From an uncultured Collinsella sp. (GTDB lineage Bacteria; Actinomycetota; Coriobacteriia; Coriobacteriales; Coriobacteriaceae): a DNA stretch of 64,000 nucleotides. Each line of letters begins with the position of its first letter. Within the stretch, counting starts at the first letter, position 1. Under the pieces are notes generated by a model. That model made no database searches and was not told the DNA's origin. It saw only the letters and a program-made list of their open reading frames with translations. Shown piece by piece: positions 8,580 to 15,758 of this stretch. Where the stretch lies: the NCBI GenBank assembly GCA_937982065.1, contig CALJMO010000053.1, forward strand, positions 6,226 through 70,225, written 5' to 3'. The position numbers and the translations under genes were made by a program.

Positions 8580-8861
8580 TTACCTATATAAGATGGTAAA
8601 CGAGTACAGCATCATGTCGCTGTCGCGCGTGTTGGCGCTGACGGCCATCTTGACATCAACGACTTGACAACCTTTGTCCTGGATGCGCGACAACGTTCCG
8701 TCGATGCGCTCGGTAACCTTGTCCTCAAGCTGCGTGGCGGTCGAATACATGGCCTTGCCCGCGACCTGGAACACGAGGGCGTGAACCTTCCCGTCGCTCA
8801 CGATGAACTCGTCCGCATCGCTAGCCATCTTCTTAGCGGCGCTTTTGTTGAACATTCCCAT
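8580..8861 (-). CDS. Phage protein of unknown function
   Basis: 93 residues, starting MGMFNKSAAKKMASDADEF. I do not recognise the family. It has a short basic start, then a soluble alpha/beta-looking body with no membrane segment. Its ATG is 3 bases after the repressor stop, so it is probably co-transcribed with the repressor and expressed in the lysogen. That position suggests a lysogenic-conversion, exclusion or recombination-directionality role, but nothing in the sequence identifies which. Confidence 0.65.
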   Translation of the reverse strand: MGMFNKSAAKKMASDADEFIVSDGKVHALVFQVAGKAMYSTATQLEDKVTERIDGTLSRIQDKGCQVVDVKMAVSANTRDSDMMLYSFTILYR

Positions 8862-8864
8862 GTG

Positions 8865-9089
8865 TTATTCCTTCCGTTCGCCAGTATCCCAAGGCCCCGT
8901 ACCCAATAGTTCGTCAACGGAGCATTCGTAATACCTTGCAAGCTTTATGAGCTTTGATCCATTGATTTCGCGTTGCCCGCTTTCCATCATCGAGTAAGCG
9001 GGAACACCTATACCGAGAACAGCGGCCACTTCGGGCTGCTTCTTCCCATACTTGAGTCTTGTTTCCTTGAGACGGAATTGCGTGCCCAC
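8865..9089 (-). CDS. XRE-family helix-turn-helix repressor (CI-like)
   Basis: 74 residues from the GTG at 9089, which follows AAGGAGGGCACA. An in-frame ATG at 9308 is rejected because that stretch crosses the operators and promoter. The protein is almost only a Cro/C1 HTH (RLKETRLKYGKKQPEVAAVL, then GIGVPAYSMMESGQREINGS), and it lacks the C-terminal peptidase domain of LexA/CI proteins, so induction by RecA-stimulated self-cleavage is not expected. It is divergent from the Cro-like gene, with three operator copies between them. Confidence 0.8.
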   Translation of the reverse strand: MGTQFRLKETRLKYGKKQPEVAAVLGIGVPAYSMMESGQREINGSKLIKLARYYECSVDELLGTGPWDTGERKE

Positions 9090-9115
9090 TGTGCCCTCCT
9101 TGCTTCTATAGGCAC

Positions 9116-9144
9116 ATTGTACAAAAAAATTTACAAATAGTGAA
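9116..9144 (-). promoter_or_regulatory. Leftward promoter of the repressor operon
   Basis: On the minus strand TTCACT (9144-9139, inside the first operator) and TACAAT (9121-9116) are spaced by 17 bases. They lie about 27 bases upstream of the repressor GTG start. Confidence 0.6.
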
Positions 9145-9210
9145 TTCCTTACTTGCAAAAGGTCAGAAGTTCTTCTATATTCACTATTTGTGAAGTTCAC
9201 AAATAGTGAA
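9130..9210. promoter_or_regulatory. Lysogeny switch operators: three TTCAC-N5-GTGAA sites
   Basis: Three 15-bp sites occur: 9130-9144 (TTTACAAATAGTGAA), 9180-9194 (TTCACTATTTGTGAA) and 9196-9210 (TTCACAAATAGTGAA). Each is itself an inverted repeat, and the last two form a perfect 31-bp palindrome centred on one G. The first overlaps the -35 of the repressor promoter; the second overlaps the -10 of the rightward promoter. This is the arrangement expected for autoregulation by the repressor and for Cro competition. Confidence 0.8.
9153..9181 (+). promoter_or_regulatory. Rightward early promoter
   Basis: TTGCAA (9153-9158) and TATATT (9176-9181) are 17 bases apart. The -10 runs into the second operator, so binding there should block early transcription of the Cro-like gene and everything downstream. 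Confidence 0.65.
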
Positions 9211-9222
9211 ATGGAGGTGCAT

Positions 9223-9429
9223 ATGAACCCGATCGCAAGCGAGCGAGTTCGAATCGGTCTTAGCCAAGAAGATTTGGCAACGAAGCTCGGACTCAAAAGC
9301 CGCGCCACTGTTGCTAGCTACGAAAGTGGCGGTGAAATCCCCGGCTCGAAGCTCGTAGCCATGACGAAGCTTTTCCATTGCTCCGCAGACTACCTGCTTG
9401 GACTTACGGAGAACAGGACGGTGGCCTAA
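9223..9429 (+). CDS. Cro-like XRE-family HTH protein
   Basis: 68 residues from the ATG at 9223, chosen over the upstream in-frame ATG (9190) because GGAGGT lies 5 bases before it and 9190 is within the operator. The HTH is clear: RVRIGLSQEDLATKLGLKS, RATVASYESG, GSKLVAMTKLF, then CSADYLLGL. It is the first gene of the rightward early transcript and most likely antagonises the divergent repressor at the shared operators. Confidence 0.8.
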   Translation: MNPIASERVRIGLSQEDLATKLGLKSRATVASYESGGEIPGSKLVAMTKLFHCSADYLLGLTENRTVA

Positions 9430-9570
9430 ATGGCCGAACAGCAGACGCCCACCAAGCAGCAGGCAGAAAAGCCCAAAACGCCGCGCGAGCTGGCATTCGA
9501 CCACATGTGCGACGTGCTGGTCAAGGCGTACCGGGAAAGCGAGCAGAAAGGCGAGAAGCAGGCGCGATGA
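9430..9570 (+). CDS. Small phage protein of unknown function
   Basis: 46 residues (MAEQQTPTKQQAEKPKTPRE start). It begins directly after the Cro-like stop codon and overlaps the next gene by ATGA. The protein is hydrophilic, Lys/Gln/Glu rich, with a short central hydrophobic stretch (LAFDHMCDVLVKAY). I recognise no domain. Confidence 0.6.
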   Translation: MAEQQTPTKQQAEKPKTPRELAFDHMCDVLVKAYRESEQKGEKQAR

Positions 9571-9920
9571 GGCAGTGGTCGACACGTGAACTCAAGTACC
9601 TCGAAGAGCACGCCGGCGACGGAGCCAGGGAGATAGCCAAGGCGCTGGGCCGCAGCACCGACGCGGTCAAGTGGCAGGCGCGCAGATGCGGAATATCGCT
9701 CCGCCAGCGCTGGATGTGCCCGAAGTGCGGGCGCACGACGTTCAAGCCGCTGAACAGGGCGAACGGCTGGTGCGCGGAGTGCACGAAGGAGGGCCACGTG
9801 GCAGACCTCAGGGAGCAGGCCAACGCGATGCGCGAGGAGGCGGCGAGGGCAAAGCGGAACGACAGGGAGCGGCAGAGGTGCTACAGCGCCAAGAGCCGCG
9901 CCAAAAAAGTCTCAAAATAG
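9567..9920 (+). CDS. HTH plus zinc-finger phage protein
   Basis: 117 residues. The N-terminal 45 residues (WSTRELKYLEEHAGDGAREI, then AKALGRSTDAVKWQARR) look like a SANT/homeodomain-type HTH as found in many small phage proteins. A four-cysteine zinc finger (CPKCGRTTFKPLNRANGWCAEC) and a basic coiled tail follow. A DNA-binding, regulatory or nuclease-accessory role is likely. It overlaps the previous gene by 4 bases. Confidence 0.65.
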   Translation: MRQWSTRELKYLEEHAGDGAREIAKALGRSTDAVKWQARRCGISLRQRWMCPKCGRTTFKPLNRANGWCAECTKEGHVADLREQANAMREEAARAKRNDRERQRCYSAKSRAKKVSK

Positions 9921-9976
9921 CCACCCTAAAAGCCACACCTGCATCTACCTGCGGAAACATCAGAAGGGAACACAAG

Positions 9977-10258
9977 ATGTACACATACAAAGAAGCGAGC
10001 GCCCCCAGCTACCAACTTGTGAGCACTCGCCGAAACAGCCCCAGACAAGAGGCTCAGACCATCATAGCACCCAAGCCATACCGACCGACCGTCCGCGAGC
10101 AGCTCGACTCCGATGCGTTCAGGGCGGGGGCCATGGTCGGCTTCATCGCCGCCGCGGTACTGTTCGCGGCGGTCCTGACCGTCTTCGTCCTCCCGACGAT
10201 GGACGGCGCGGTCCAGGCGGCCAAGGCCGCATGCGCTGCGGGGGCCGTCAATGCGTAA
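9977..10258 (+). CDS. Small single-span membrane protein
   Basis: 93 residues with AGAAGGGA upstream of the ATG. A polar N-terminal half of about 50 residues is followed by one transmembrane helix (AGAMVGFIAAAVLFAAVLTV) and a short Ala-rich tail. It is in the early region, where small membrane proteins can be exclusion or anti-defence factors; that role is inference. The next gene overlaps it by 8 bases. Confidence 0.6.
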   Translation: MYTYKEASAPSYQLVSTRRNSPRQEAQTIIAPKPYRPTVREQLDSDAFRAGAMVGFIAAAVLFAAVLTVFVLPTMDGAVQAAKAACAAGAVNA

Positions 10259-10589
10259 CGACGAGAGATACCGCCAGAAGCCGATGAGCAGCCAGCTCGA
10301 GATATTCGGCCTCGGCGCGGACGGCGAGCAGGACATGGCGGACGCGCGCGCATGGATAGGCGAGCACCCGCGGGCGTGGGACTTCATGGTCGAGCAGGCC
10401 ACCCGCCTCAACCGCAAGGGCTACGTGTCGATCAACTACCTCATCCACATGGTGCGCAACGAGCTGCACGTCGGCGTGAAGAACAGCCTCGCGCCGAGCC
10501 TCGCCCGCATCATGGAGGCGCGCTACCCGCACCTGAGGCACGCATTCAACAAGCACCGCTCGAAATCGGACGGTTTTGTCGATGAGTAG
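10251..10589 (+). CDS. Phage early protein of unknown function
   Basis: 112 residues, soluble, with a conserved-looking core (ARAWIGEHPRAWDFMVEQAT, RLNRKGYVSINYLIHMVRNE). Similar short proteins sit beside nuclease genes in actinobacterial and firmicute siphophages, but I cannot name the family. It overlaps the previous gene by 8 bases and the PD-(D/E)XK gene by 8 bases. Confidence 0.65.
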   Translation: MRNDERYRQKPMSSQLEIFGLGADGEQDMADARAWIGEHPRAWDFMVEQATRLNRKGYVSINYLIHMVRNELHVGVKNSLAPSLARIMEARYPHLRHAFNKHRSKSDGFVDE

Positions 10590-10950
10590 GAGCAGGAGGA
10601 CCGCGAGGGACGCGGGCACGAAGTTCGAGCGACTGGTCGCCGACTACCTCGCCGGGAGGCTGGGGAGCGACATCGACAGGCAGGTCAAGACCGGCTCGCA
10701 CGACACGGGAGACATCCGCGGCGTGTCGATGGCCGGGCGGGGCATCGCGATCGAGTGCAAGGACTACCAGGGAAGGCACGAGCTGCCCAAGTGGCTGCGC
10801 GAGGCGGAGACCGAGCGCAGGAACCGCGGGGCCGAATACGGCGTGGTCGTCTGGAAGCGCCGCGGGACCGCCATCCCCGGCGAGCAGTTCGTGACCATGA
10901 CATTGGAGACGTTCGCGGCGATGCTCGCGGGCGCAGGCAGGGAGGAATAG
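10582..10950 (+). CDS. PD-(D/E)XK nuclease, probable Holliday-junction-resolvase-like protein
   Basis: 122 residues from the ATG at 10582, overlapping the previous stop codon. The nuclease core is visible as FERLVADYLA, then GSHDTGDIRG (metal-binding Asp) and GIAIECKDY with the E-x-K pair. This fits small phage resolvases or recombination nucleases. It sits upstream of ERF and SSB, so a role in phage recombination is reasonable. The substrate is not shown by the sequence. Confidence 0.7.
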   Translation: MSRSRRTARDAGTKFERLVADYLAGRLGSDIDRQVKTGSHDTGDIRGVSMAGRGIAIECKDYQGRHELPKWLREAETERRNRGAEYGVVVWKRRGTAIPGEQFVTMTLETFAAMLAGAGREE

Positions 10951-10952
10951 CA

Positions 10953-11165
10953 ATGGAGAGCACAAACATCCCGGTGGAGATCGAGGCCAAGTTCAAGCAG
11001 GCCACCGTTAAGGGCGGCGTCGCCGTCCTGCAGTTCGAGGTCGACACGGAGGACAGCGTGGCGTTCGAGGCCATCCGCAAGAGCGGCGAGGAGGTCTGGC
11101 TGTCCATCCAGAGCAAGCAGCCCCAGATCCTGTTCGTGAGCCACGACGGGGAGGTGACCGAGTGA
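10953..11165 (+). CDS. Small phage protein of unknown function
   Basis: 70 residues (MESTNIPVEIEAKFKQATVK). It looks like an all-beta or mixed fold without membrane segments or cysteines. It ends in TGATG, shared with the next start codon. It lies in the recombination/replication operon, but its function is unknown. Confidence 0.6.
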   Translation: MESTNIPVEIEAKFKQATVKGGVAVLQFEVDTEDSVAFEAIRKSGEEVWLSIQSKQPQILFVSHDGEVTE

Positions 11166-11386
11166 TGGCGGACTACAAGGGGATGCTCGCCGAGCTGGCC
11201 GAGCTCGCCACGGAGGAGCAGGCGATGTTCACCATCTATGGCATAACCAAGTCCGACGAGGCGTTCGACAGGTTCTTGGACGCGCGCGAGAGGCTCTCCA
11301 AGTGGATCGTCGGGCACGCGGCGGTCATCGACGAGGCGATAACCGAGAGGAAGTACAACAAGATGCTCAACGAGGAGGTCAGGTAA
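11165..11386 (+). CDS. Small helical phage protein of unknown function
   Basis: 73 residues from the ATG overlapping the previous stop codon. It is predicted almost entirely helical and acidic (MADYKGMLAELAELATEEQA), with no recognised motif. It is coupled to the following DUF1351 gene by a TAATG overlap. Confidence 0.55.
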   Translation: MADYKGMLAELAELATEEQAMFTIYGITKSDEAFDRFLDARERLSKWIVGHAAVIDEAITERKYNKMLNEEVR

Positions 11387-12279
11387 TGGCAGGGGAGAGT
11401 AAGGCCGAGGAGGTCGTGGCGGAGGTCGTCGAGGAGCAGGAGGCGTCGTCGCTCATCGTGACCTACGCGCCCTCGTCCATCGAGGCGAACTTCGACGCCC
11501 TCGAGAAGCGCGTGCGCAAGACCGTCGAGCTCTATGAGGGCGCGACCTACGACCTCACCAAGGCCGACAAGATCAAGGAGGCCAAGAACGACCGCTCCTA
11601 CCTCAACGGGCTCAAGTCCGAGATAGAGGAGCGCCGAAAGGCCGTGAAGCGCGAGTACAACAAGCCGCTCGCCGCCTTCGAGAAGCGCTGCAAGGAGATC
11701 ACGTCCATCATCGACGGCGCGTCGGACGGCATCAAGGCGCAGCTCGACGAGGCGGAGGAGAGGCGCAGGGCGGGCGCGAGGGCCGCGCTCGAGGCCCACT
11801 ACAGGGAGTTCGCCGAGCTCCTCGCGCCGGTCGTGCCCTACGAGCGCCTGCACGACGACAAGTGGCTCAACAAGTCCTTCGGCGAGGTCAAGGCGAAGAA
11901 GGCCCTCGAGGAGAAGGTCTCCGCCGTCGCGCGCGACTGGGACACGCTCAAGGCGCAGCGCGACTCCATGGCCCACTACGAGGTCGCCGAGCGCGAGCTG
12001 TTCCGCACGCTTGACCTCGGCTCGGCGCTCAACGCGGCCCGCGCCGCCGACGAGGAGGACGCCCGCATCGCCGCCATGCGCGAGGCGGTCGAGTCCAAGC
12101 CCGCGCCGCGTCCCGCGCCGAGGCGCCGGGCGGAACCCGCCGTCGCGGCGCGCCCCGAGCCGTCCTGCGCGTGGACGGTCGAGATCCCGTCCGCCACGCG
12201 CTCGCAGATGGAGCAGCTCGCCGCGGCGCTGCGCGAGCGCGGAATCACCGGCACCATCAGGTGCAAGGGGGTGTGCTAG
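11386..12279 (+). CDS. DUF1351 family phage protein
   Basis: 297 residues. The middle region is a long charged coiled coil (KKTVELYEGATYDL-like KTVELYEGATYDLTKADKIK, then EAKNDRSYLNGLKSEIEERR) typical of DUF1351 proteins, which accompany ERF/RecT-type annealing proteins in Gram-positive phages. The C-terminus has a Pro/Ala-rich linker and a small domain ending in SATRSQMEQLAAALRERGIT. Its role is thought to be recombination accessory, by gene neighbourhood. The ERF gene starts directly after its stop. Confidence 0.75.
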   Translation: MAGESKAEEVVAEVVEEQEASSLIVTYAPSSIEANFDALEKRVRKTVELYEGATYDLTKADKIKEAKNDRSYLNGLKSEIEERRKAVKREYNKPLAAFEKRCKEITSIIDGASDGIKAQLDEAEERRRAGARAALEAHYREFAELLAPVVPYERLHDDKWLNKSFGEVKAKKALEEKVSAVARDWDTLKAQRDSMAHYEVAERELFRTLDLGSALNAARAADEEDARIAAMREAVESKPAPRPAPRRRAEPAVAARPEPSCAWTVEIPSATRSQMEQLAAALRERGITGTIRCKGVC

Positions 12280-12837
12280 ATGGATGAGGAGAAGATGACG
12301 CTCTCCCAGGCGATAGCCAAGGTGCAGCGATCCGTGACCGTCCCCAAGGCGCGCTACAACGCCTTCGCGAAGTTCAGCTACCGCTCGTTCGAGGACATCG
12401 TCGCAGCGCTCAAGGAGCCCTGCAAGGAGGCCGGCGTGGCGTTCACGCTCCACGACAACATCTGCAAGGTGGGCGAGCGCTACTACGTCGAGGCCACGTG
12501 CACCCTGTTCTTCGTGGACGGGCACGGCGAGAAGAAGGAGTTCAAGGCCTACGCCCGCGAGGCGGAGCACAAGAGCGGCTCCGACGACGCGCAGGTGACC
12601 GGGATGGCGTCGAGCTACGCGCGCAAGTACGCGCTGAGCGGCCTGTTCGTCATCGACGGGCAGAGCGACCCGGACGCGCTGTCGGACAAGCCCGAGAAGG
12701 AGCCGCCCGAGAGCGGCGGCTTCACGGCGAAGTGCAAGGCCTGCGGCACGGCCTACACCTTCGAGTCGAAAAGGCAGTACGAGGAGTTCAAGAAGCATCC
12801 CGGTTGCTGCGCCACTCCGACGTGGAGGGTCGTGTAG
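12280..12837 (+). CDS. ERF-family single-strand annealing protein
   Basis: 185 residues. The ERF core is clear: LSQAIAKVQRSVTVPKARYN, FAKFSYRSFEDIVAALK, and later GMASSYARKYALSGLF with the hallmark SYxxRYxL-type segment. A C-terminal zinc finger (CKACGTAYTFESKRQYEEF ... CC) is added. It should anneal complementary single strands during phage recombination or genome circularisation, together with the SSB two genes downstream. Confidence 0.85.
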   Translation: MDEEKMTLSQAIAKVQRSVTVPKARYNAFAKFSYRSFEDIVAALKEPCKEAGVAFTLHDNICKVGERYYVEATCTLFFVDGHGEKKEFKAYAREAEHKSGSDDAQVTGMASSYARKYALSGLFVIDGQSDPDALSDKPEKEPPESGGFTAKCKACGTAYTFESKRQYEEFKKHPGCCATPTWRVV

Positions 12838-12840
12838 GCC

Positions 12841-13188
12841 ATGCAGGACATGTACGCGCAGCGCGAGGAGATGTTCGGGCGCCTCATGGCGGAGCCGGAC
12901 ACGCTCAGGCGGACGGGCCAACAGTACGCCGAGAACGAGGCGGACTACCGCAGGGCGCTGCGCATCGCCATCCTCGAGGAGCGCTCCAAGGGCACGCCGG
13001 TGACCATCATCGGCGACCTGTGCCGGGGTCGGGAGGAGATAGCCGAGAAGAAGCAGCTGCGCGACTGCGCGGAGGCGCTCTACAAGGCATCCTCCGAGGC
13101 GATCATGGCCCTCAAGCTGCGAATCAAGACAGTGGACGCCGACATCCAGAGGACATGGACGAGCGGCGGAGAGGAGACATACAGATGA
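12841..13188 (+). CDS. Phage protein of unknown function, helical
   Basis: 115 residues, highly charged and predicted helical throughout (NEADYRRALRIAILEERSKG). Short helical proteins like this commonly lie between ERF/RecT and SSB genes, possibly acting as recombination accessories. It overlaps the ssb start by ATGA. Confidence 0.6.
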   Translation: MQDMYAQREEMFGRLMAEPDTLRRTGQQYAENEADYRRALRIAILEERSKGTPVTIIGDLCRGREEIAEKKQLRDCAEALYKASSEAIMALKLRIKTVDADIQRTWTSGGEETYR

Positions 13189-13883
13189 GCATCAACAGAG
13201 TGGTCGTGTCCGGCAACCTGACCCGCGACCCCGAGCTGCGCGCCACGCCGGGCGGCACGCAGGTGCTGGGCTTCGGCGTGGCCGTCAACGACCGCCGCCG
13301 CAACCAGCAGACGGGGGAGTGGGAGGACTACCCCAACTTCATCGACTGCACCATGTTCGGCAACCGCGCCGAGGCGCTCTCGCGCATCCTGCGCAAGGGC
13401 ATGAAGGTCGCCATCGAGGGGAAGCTGCGCTACAGCTCCTGGGAGGACAAGAACGGGGGCGGCAGGCGCTCGAAGGTCGAGATCATCCCCGACGAGGTCG
13501 TGCTCATGAGCCAGAACCCCAACGGCCAGCAGGCCCCGCAGCAGTGCGCGCCGCAGGGATACCAGCAGCAGGCGTACCCGCCGCAGCCCGCCCCGCAGGC
13601 ATATGCCCCGCAGCCGGCGCGCCAGCAGCCCGCGCCGCAATGGAGCGCCCAGCAGGCCTACCAGCAGGCCCCGCAGGCGGCACCGCAGCGGCCACAGCAG
13701 GCCCCGCAGGCCGCGCCGCAGCCGGCGCGCCAGCAGCCCGCGCCGCAATGGAGCGCCCAGCAGGCCTACCAGCAGGCCCCGCAGGCGGCACCGCAGCGGC
13801 CACAGCAGGCCCCGCAGGCCGCGCCGCAGCCCGCGCCCGCCCAGCAGCAGCTGGACGTGTACGACGAGGACATCCCGTTCTGA
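13185..13883 (+). CDS. ssb: Single-stranded DNA-binding protein with repeated Gln/Pro/Ala tail
   Basis: 232 residues. Residues 1 to about 108 are a standard OB-fold (MSINRVVVSGNLTRDPELRA, then FGNRAEALSRILRKGMKVAI). The linker is rich in Gln, Pro and Ala and contains two exact copies of a 36-residue unit. The C-terminus ends in YDEDIPF, the acidic tip that binds partner proteins. It coats phage ssDNA in replication and recombination. Confidence 0.92.
   Translation: MSINRVVVSGNLTRDPELRATPGGTQVLGFGVAVNDRRRNQQTGEWEDYPNFIDCTMFGNRAEALSRILRKGMKVAIEGKLRYSSWEDKNGGGRRSKVEIIPDEVVLMSQNPNGQQAPQQCAPQGYQQQAYPPQPAPQAYAPQPARQQPAPQWSAQQAYQQAPQAAPQRPQQAPQAAPQPARQQPAPQWSAQQAYQQAPQAAPQRPQQAPQAAPQPAPAQQQLDVYDEDIPF
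13611..13826 (+). repeat. Two exact 108-bp tandem copies in the ssb linker
   Basis: Copy one is 13611-13718 and copy two is 13719-13826. The bases are identical by eye, including third codon positions, so the duplication is recent. It adds 36 residues in frame and lengthens the disordered SSB linker. Confidence 0.85.
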
Positions 13884-13993
13884 TGGGGCGCGTACCCGAC
13901 ATCATCCGCGACCACTGGGAGGCGGCCCTGTTCGCCGCCTCCTTCTCCGCGGGTTTCCTGTTCTTCTCTTCGCTTCTCTGGGGGTGGTTCTGA
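13883..13993 (+). CDS. Very small membrane protein
   Basis: 36 residues: MGRVPDIIRDHWEAALFAAS, then a continuous hydrophobic helix ending in LLWGWF. The start overlaps the ssb stop (TGATG) and the stop overlaps the next start in the same way, which supports real translation. Function unknown. Confidence 0.5.
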   Translation: MGRVPDIIRDHWEAALFAASFSAGFLFFSSLLWGWF

Positions 13994-14865
13994 TGGCATT
14001 CACCGTGTTCGACAGCTTCGCCGAGGTCTACGACGACTTCGACGAGAGTGACCCAGAGGACATGCGCGACCGCGCGGTGCTCGCCGACGCGATCATGATG
14101 TACGGCCTGCACGGAGTCGAACCCGACCTCCCGAAGCACCTCCGCCGCGTCTTCAAGGCGATGAAGAACGCCATCGACAACTCCAAGGACGCGCGCGGCA
14201 GGGGCGGCAAGGGCGGCCGCCCGCGCAAGAAACCAGTTTCAGACAAACCCGAAACAGAGGTTTCCGAAAGTGAAAACCTAGGTTTTCCAAACGTGAAACC
14301 AGTTTCAGACAAACCAGAAACGCAGGTTTCGGAAAGTGAAAACCCTAACCTAACCTACCCTAGCCTGTCCTGTCCTGAACTGGATTGTACTGAACTGGCC
14401 TGTGATGGGGGCGATGCCCCCGCCGCGCCGCCCGAGTTCGAGCCGCCGTCGCTGGAGGAGGCCCGCGGGTACTTCGGCGCCAACTGCCTGAGCGGCGACC
14501 CGGACGCCTTCTGGGCCTTTTTCGAGTCGCAGGGCTGGGTCAAGAGCAACGGCCAGCCGGTTAGCAACTGGGGCGCCCTGGCGCTCGACTGGTCAAGGCG
14601 CCAGAAGCGTATCGACGCCGACGACCGGGCGAGGGGCAAGCCCACCGCCTCGGAGGTCGAGGCCGCGACGTTCAGGCCGACCAGGACGCCCGAGGAGGCG
14701 CTGGCCGAGCAGGAGCGCCGGTGGGCGTCCGAGCACCCGGGCATCGACCCGGCCAAGGTCGAGGCCCCGCGGGGCACGACCGCGAGCAGGGACCGGTTCG
14801 GGCTGTACCAGGACGCGCAGAGGCTGCTGGCCGCCCGCGCCGCGTGCGAGAGGAGGCTCTCATGA
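13993..14865 (+). CDS. DUF6291-like phage replication protein
   Basis: 290 residues. The N-terminal 80 residues (MAFTVFDSFAEVYDDFDESD ... HLRRVFKAMKNAIDNSKDAR) match the DUF6291 type seen in replication-initiator genes of Gram-positive phages. A basic GRGGKGGRPRKK linker, two copies of a KPVSDKPET.VSESEN unit and a C-terminal domain (YFGANCLSGDPDAFWAFFES, WVKSNGQPVSNWGALALDW) as in replisome organisers follow. Internal repeats at 14229-14345 could be the origin. The assignment rests on family resemblance and position. Confidence 0.7.
   Translation: MAFTVFDSFAEVYDDFDESDPEDMRDRAVLADAIMMYGLHGVEPDLPKHLRRVFKAMKNAIDNSKDARGRGGKGGRPRKKPVSDKPETEVSESENLGFPNVKPVSDKPETQVSESENPNLTYPSLSCPELDCTELACDGGDAPAAPPEFEPPSLEEARGYFGANCLSGDPDAFWAFFESQGWVKSNGQPVSNWGALALDWSRRQKRIDADDRARGKPTASEVEAATFRPTRTPEEALAEQERRWASEHPGIDPAKVEAPRGTTASRDRFGLYQDAQRLLAARAACERRLS
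14229..14345 (+). repeat. 66-bp direct repeat in the replication gene, candidate phage origin
   Basis: GAAACCAGTTTCAGACAAAC begins at 14229 and again at 14295, and the second copy continues to about 14345 with a few differences. The region is much richer in A/T than its surroundings and also contains AAAACCTAGGTTTTCC (a palindrome at 14275-14288) and repeated CCTAACCTAACCTACCCTA just after. Origins embedded in initiator genes are common in phages. This is a candidate only. Confidence 0.45.
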
Positions 14866-15314
14866 TCCTCGACGCGGGCCTGCTGAGGGGATGGCCGAAG
14901 GAGCGCGCCGAGCTGTACGGCAAGCCCCACCTCGGGGCGCGGTACACGCACGACACGGCATACGAGCCGACGCAGGCCCGGTGCGCGGTGTGCGGCAGGC
15001 GCGCCTCCAACTGCCACCACGTCGCCCGCAGGTCGTGGGGAAAGACGTTCAGGCTCGTCACGCCCAACGGGGTGTGGGAGCTGCGCAGCCCGCTGTTCGC
15101 CCTGTGCGGCTCCGGCACGACCGGGTGCCACGGGAAGTTCCACGACGGCGGCCTCAGGGCCGAGTGGGTATGGCGCACCGGGGCGGCCGAGGAGGCATGG
15201 TGGTCCGGCACGATGCTCAGGGAGTACCCGCCGCACAGCCCCGACCTCTACATGTTCGGTTACTGGGCCATCACCGACCGTTACGGAAACGAGATCATCC
15301 GAGAGGTGAAATGA
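14862..15314 (+). CDS. HNH-like zinc-binding phage protein
   Basis: 150 residues. A CAVCGRRASNCHHVARRSWG segment and a later ALCGSGTTGCHGKFHDG give the C-x2-C ... HH ... C-x-GCH-x3-H layout of HNH nucleases of the NinG/HNH_5 sort. It may nick or resolve DNA in recombination. The ATG overlaps the previous stop codon. Confidence 0.6.
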   Translation: MILDAGLLRGWPKERAELYGKPHLGARYTHDTAYEPTQARCAVCGRRASNCHHVARRSWGKTFRLVTPNGVWELRSPLFALCGSGTTGCHGKFHDGGLRAEWVWRTGAAEEAWWSGTMLREYPPHSPDLYMFGYWAITDRYGNEIIREVK

Positions 15315-15721
15315 CGATGGAGATCACCAACTGCGAGCAGTACGTGCTCGCCGAGCTTGACTACGAGCAGCGCCGCAACGAGCGCCTCGCGGCCGAGAAC
15401 AACAAGCTGTTCAAGCAGCTCGACGCTATGACAAAGAGGGCGAACGGCTACAGCCGGATTATCAACCGCCCCAAGACGCCCATCGAGGCGCTGGCCGACA
15501 AGGTCATGCGCGAGGAGATGCTGACCCGCTTCACCTACGCCGAGGTCACGGACGTCAAGAGCGCGTTCAGCGGAAGGCTGCTCGACTTCGACGAATGGTG
15601 CCACGATGCGATGCGATATGTGGCGCTGGCGGACGGCGTCGGCGAGGAGGAGTTCACCCGGTTCATGCGCCGGGACCTCAAGAAGATCTACGACAAGAAG
15701 GTGGCCAAGAGTGCCGAGTAG
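15311..15721 (+). CDS. Phage protein of unknown function with N-terminal coiled coil
   Basis: 136 residues with GAGAGGT just before the ATG. The N-terminal third is a coiled coil (EQRRNERLAAENNKLFKQLD). The rest is soluble and helical, ending in RRDLKKIYDKKVAKSAE. No domain recognised. It overlaps the preceding gene by 4 bases. Confidence 0.55.
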   Translation: MTMEITNCEQYVLAELDYEQRRNERLAAENNKLFKQLDAMTKRANGYSRIINRPKTPIEALADKVMREEMLTRFTYAEVTDVKSAFSGRLLDFDEWCHDAMRYVALADGVGEEEFTRFMRRDLKKIYDKKVAKSAE

Positions 15722-15758
15722 AGGCCGCCGTGCCCGACAGGAGCGGCAGGGCGGGCCG

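Noticed and set aside
8865..9308. The long 147-codon form of the repressor
   Set aside because: The extra N-terminal part crosses the operators and both promoters and has no HTH-family similarity; the GTG at 9089 has a good ribosome site.
13611..14345. Repeats at 13.6 and 14.2 kb considered as a CRISPR array
   Set aside because: Only two copies each, in frame within protein genes, and with no spacers. No cas gene is present.
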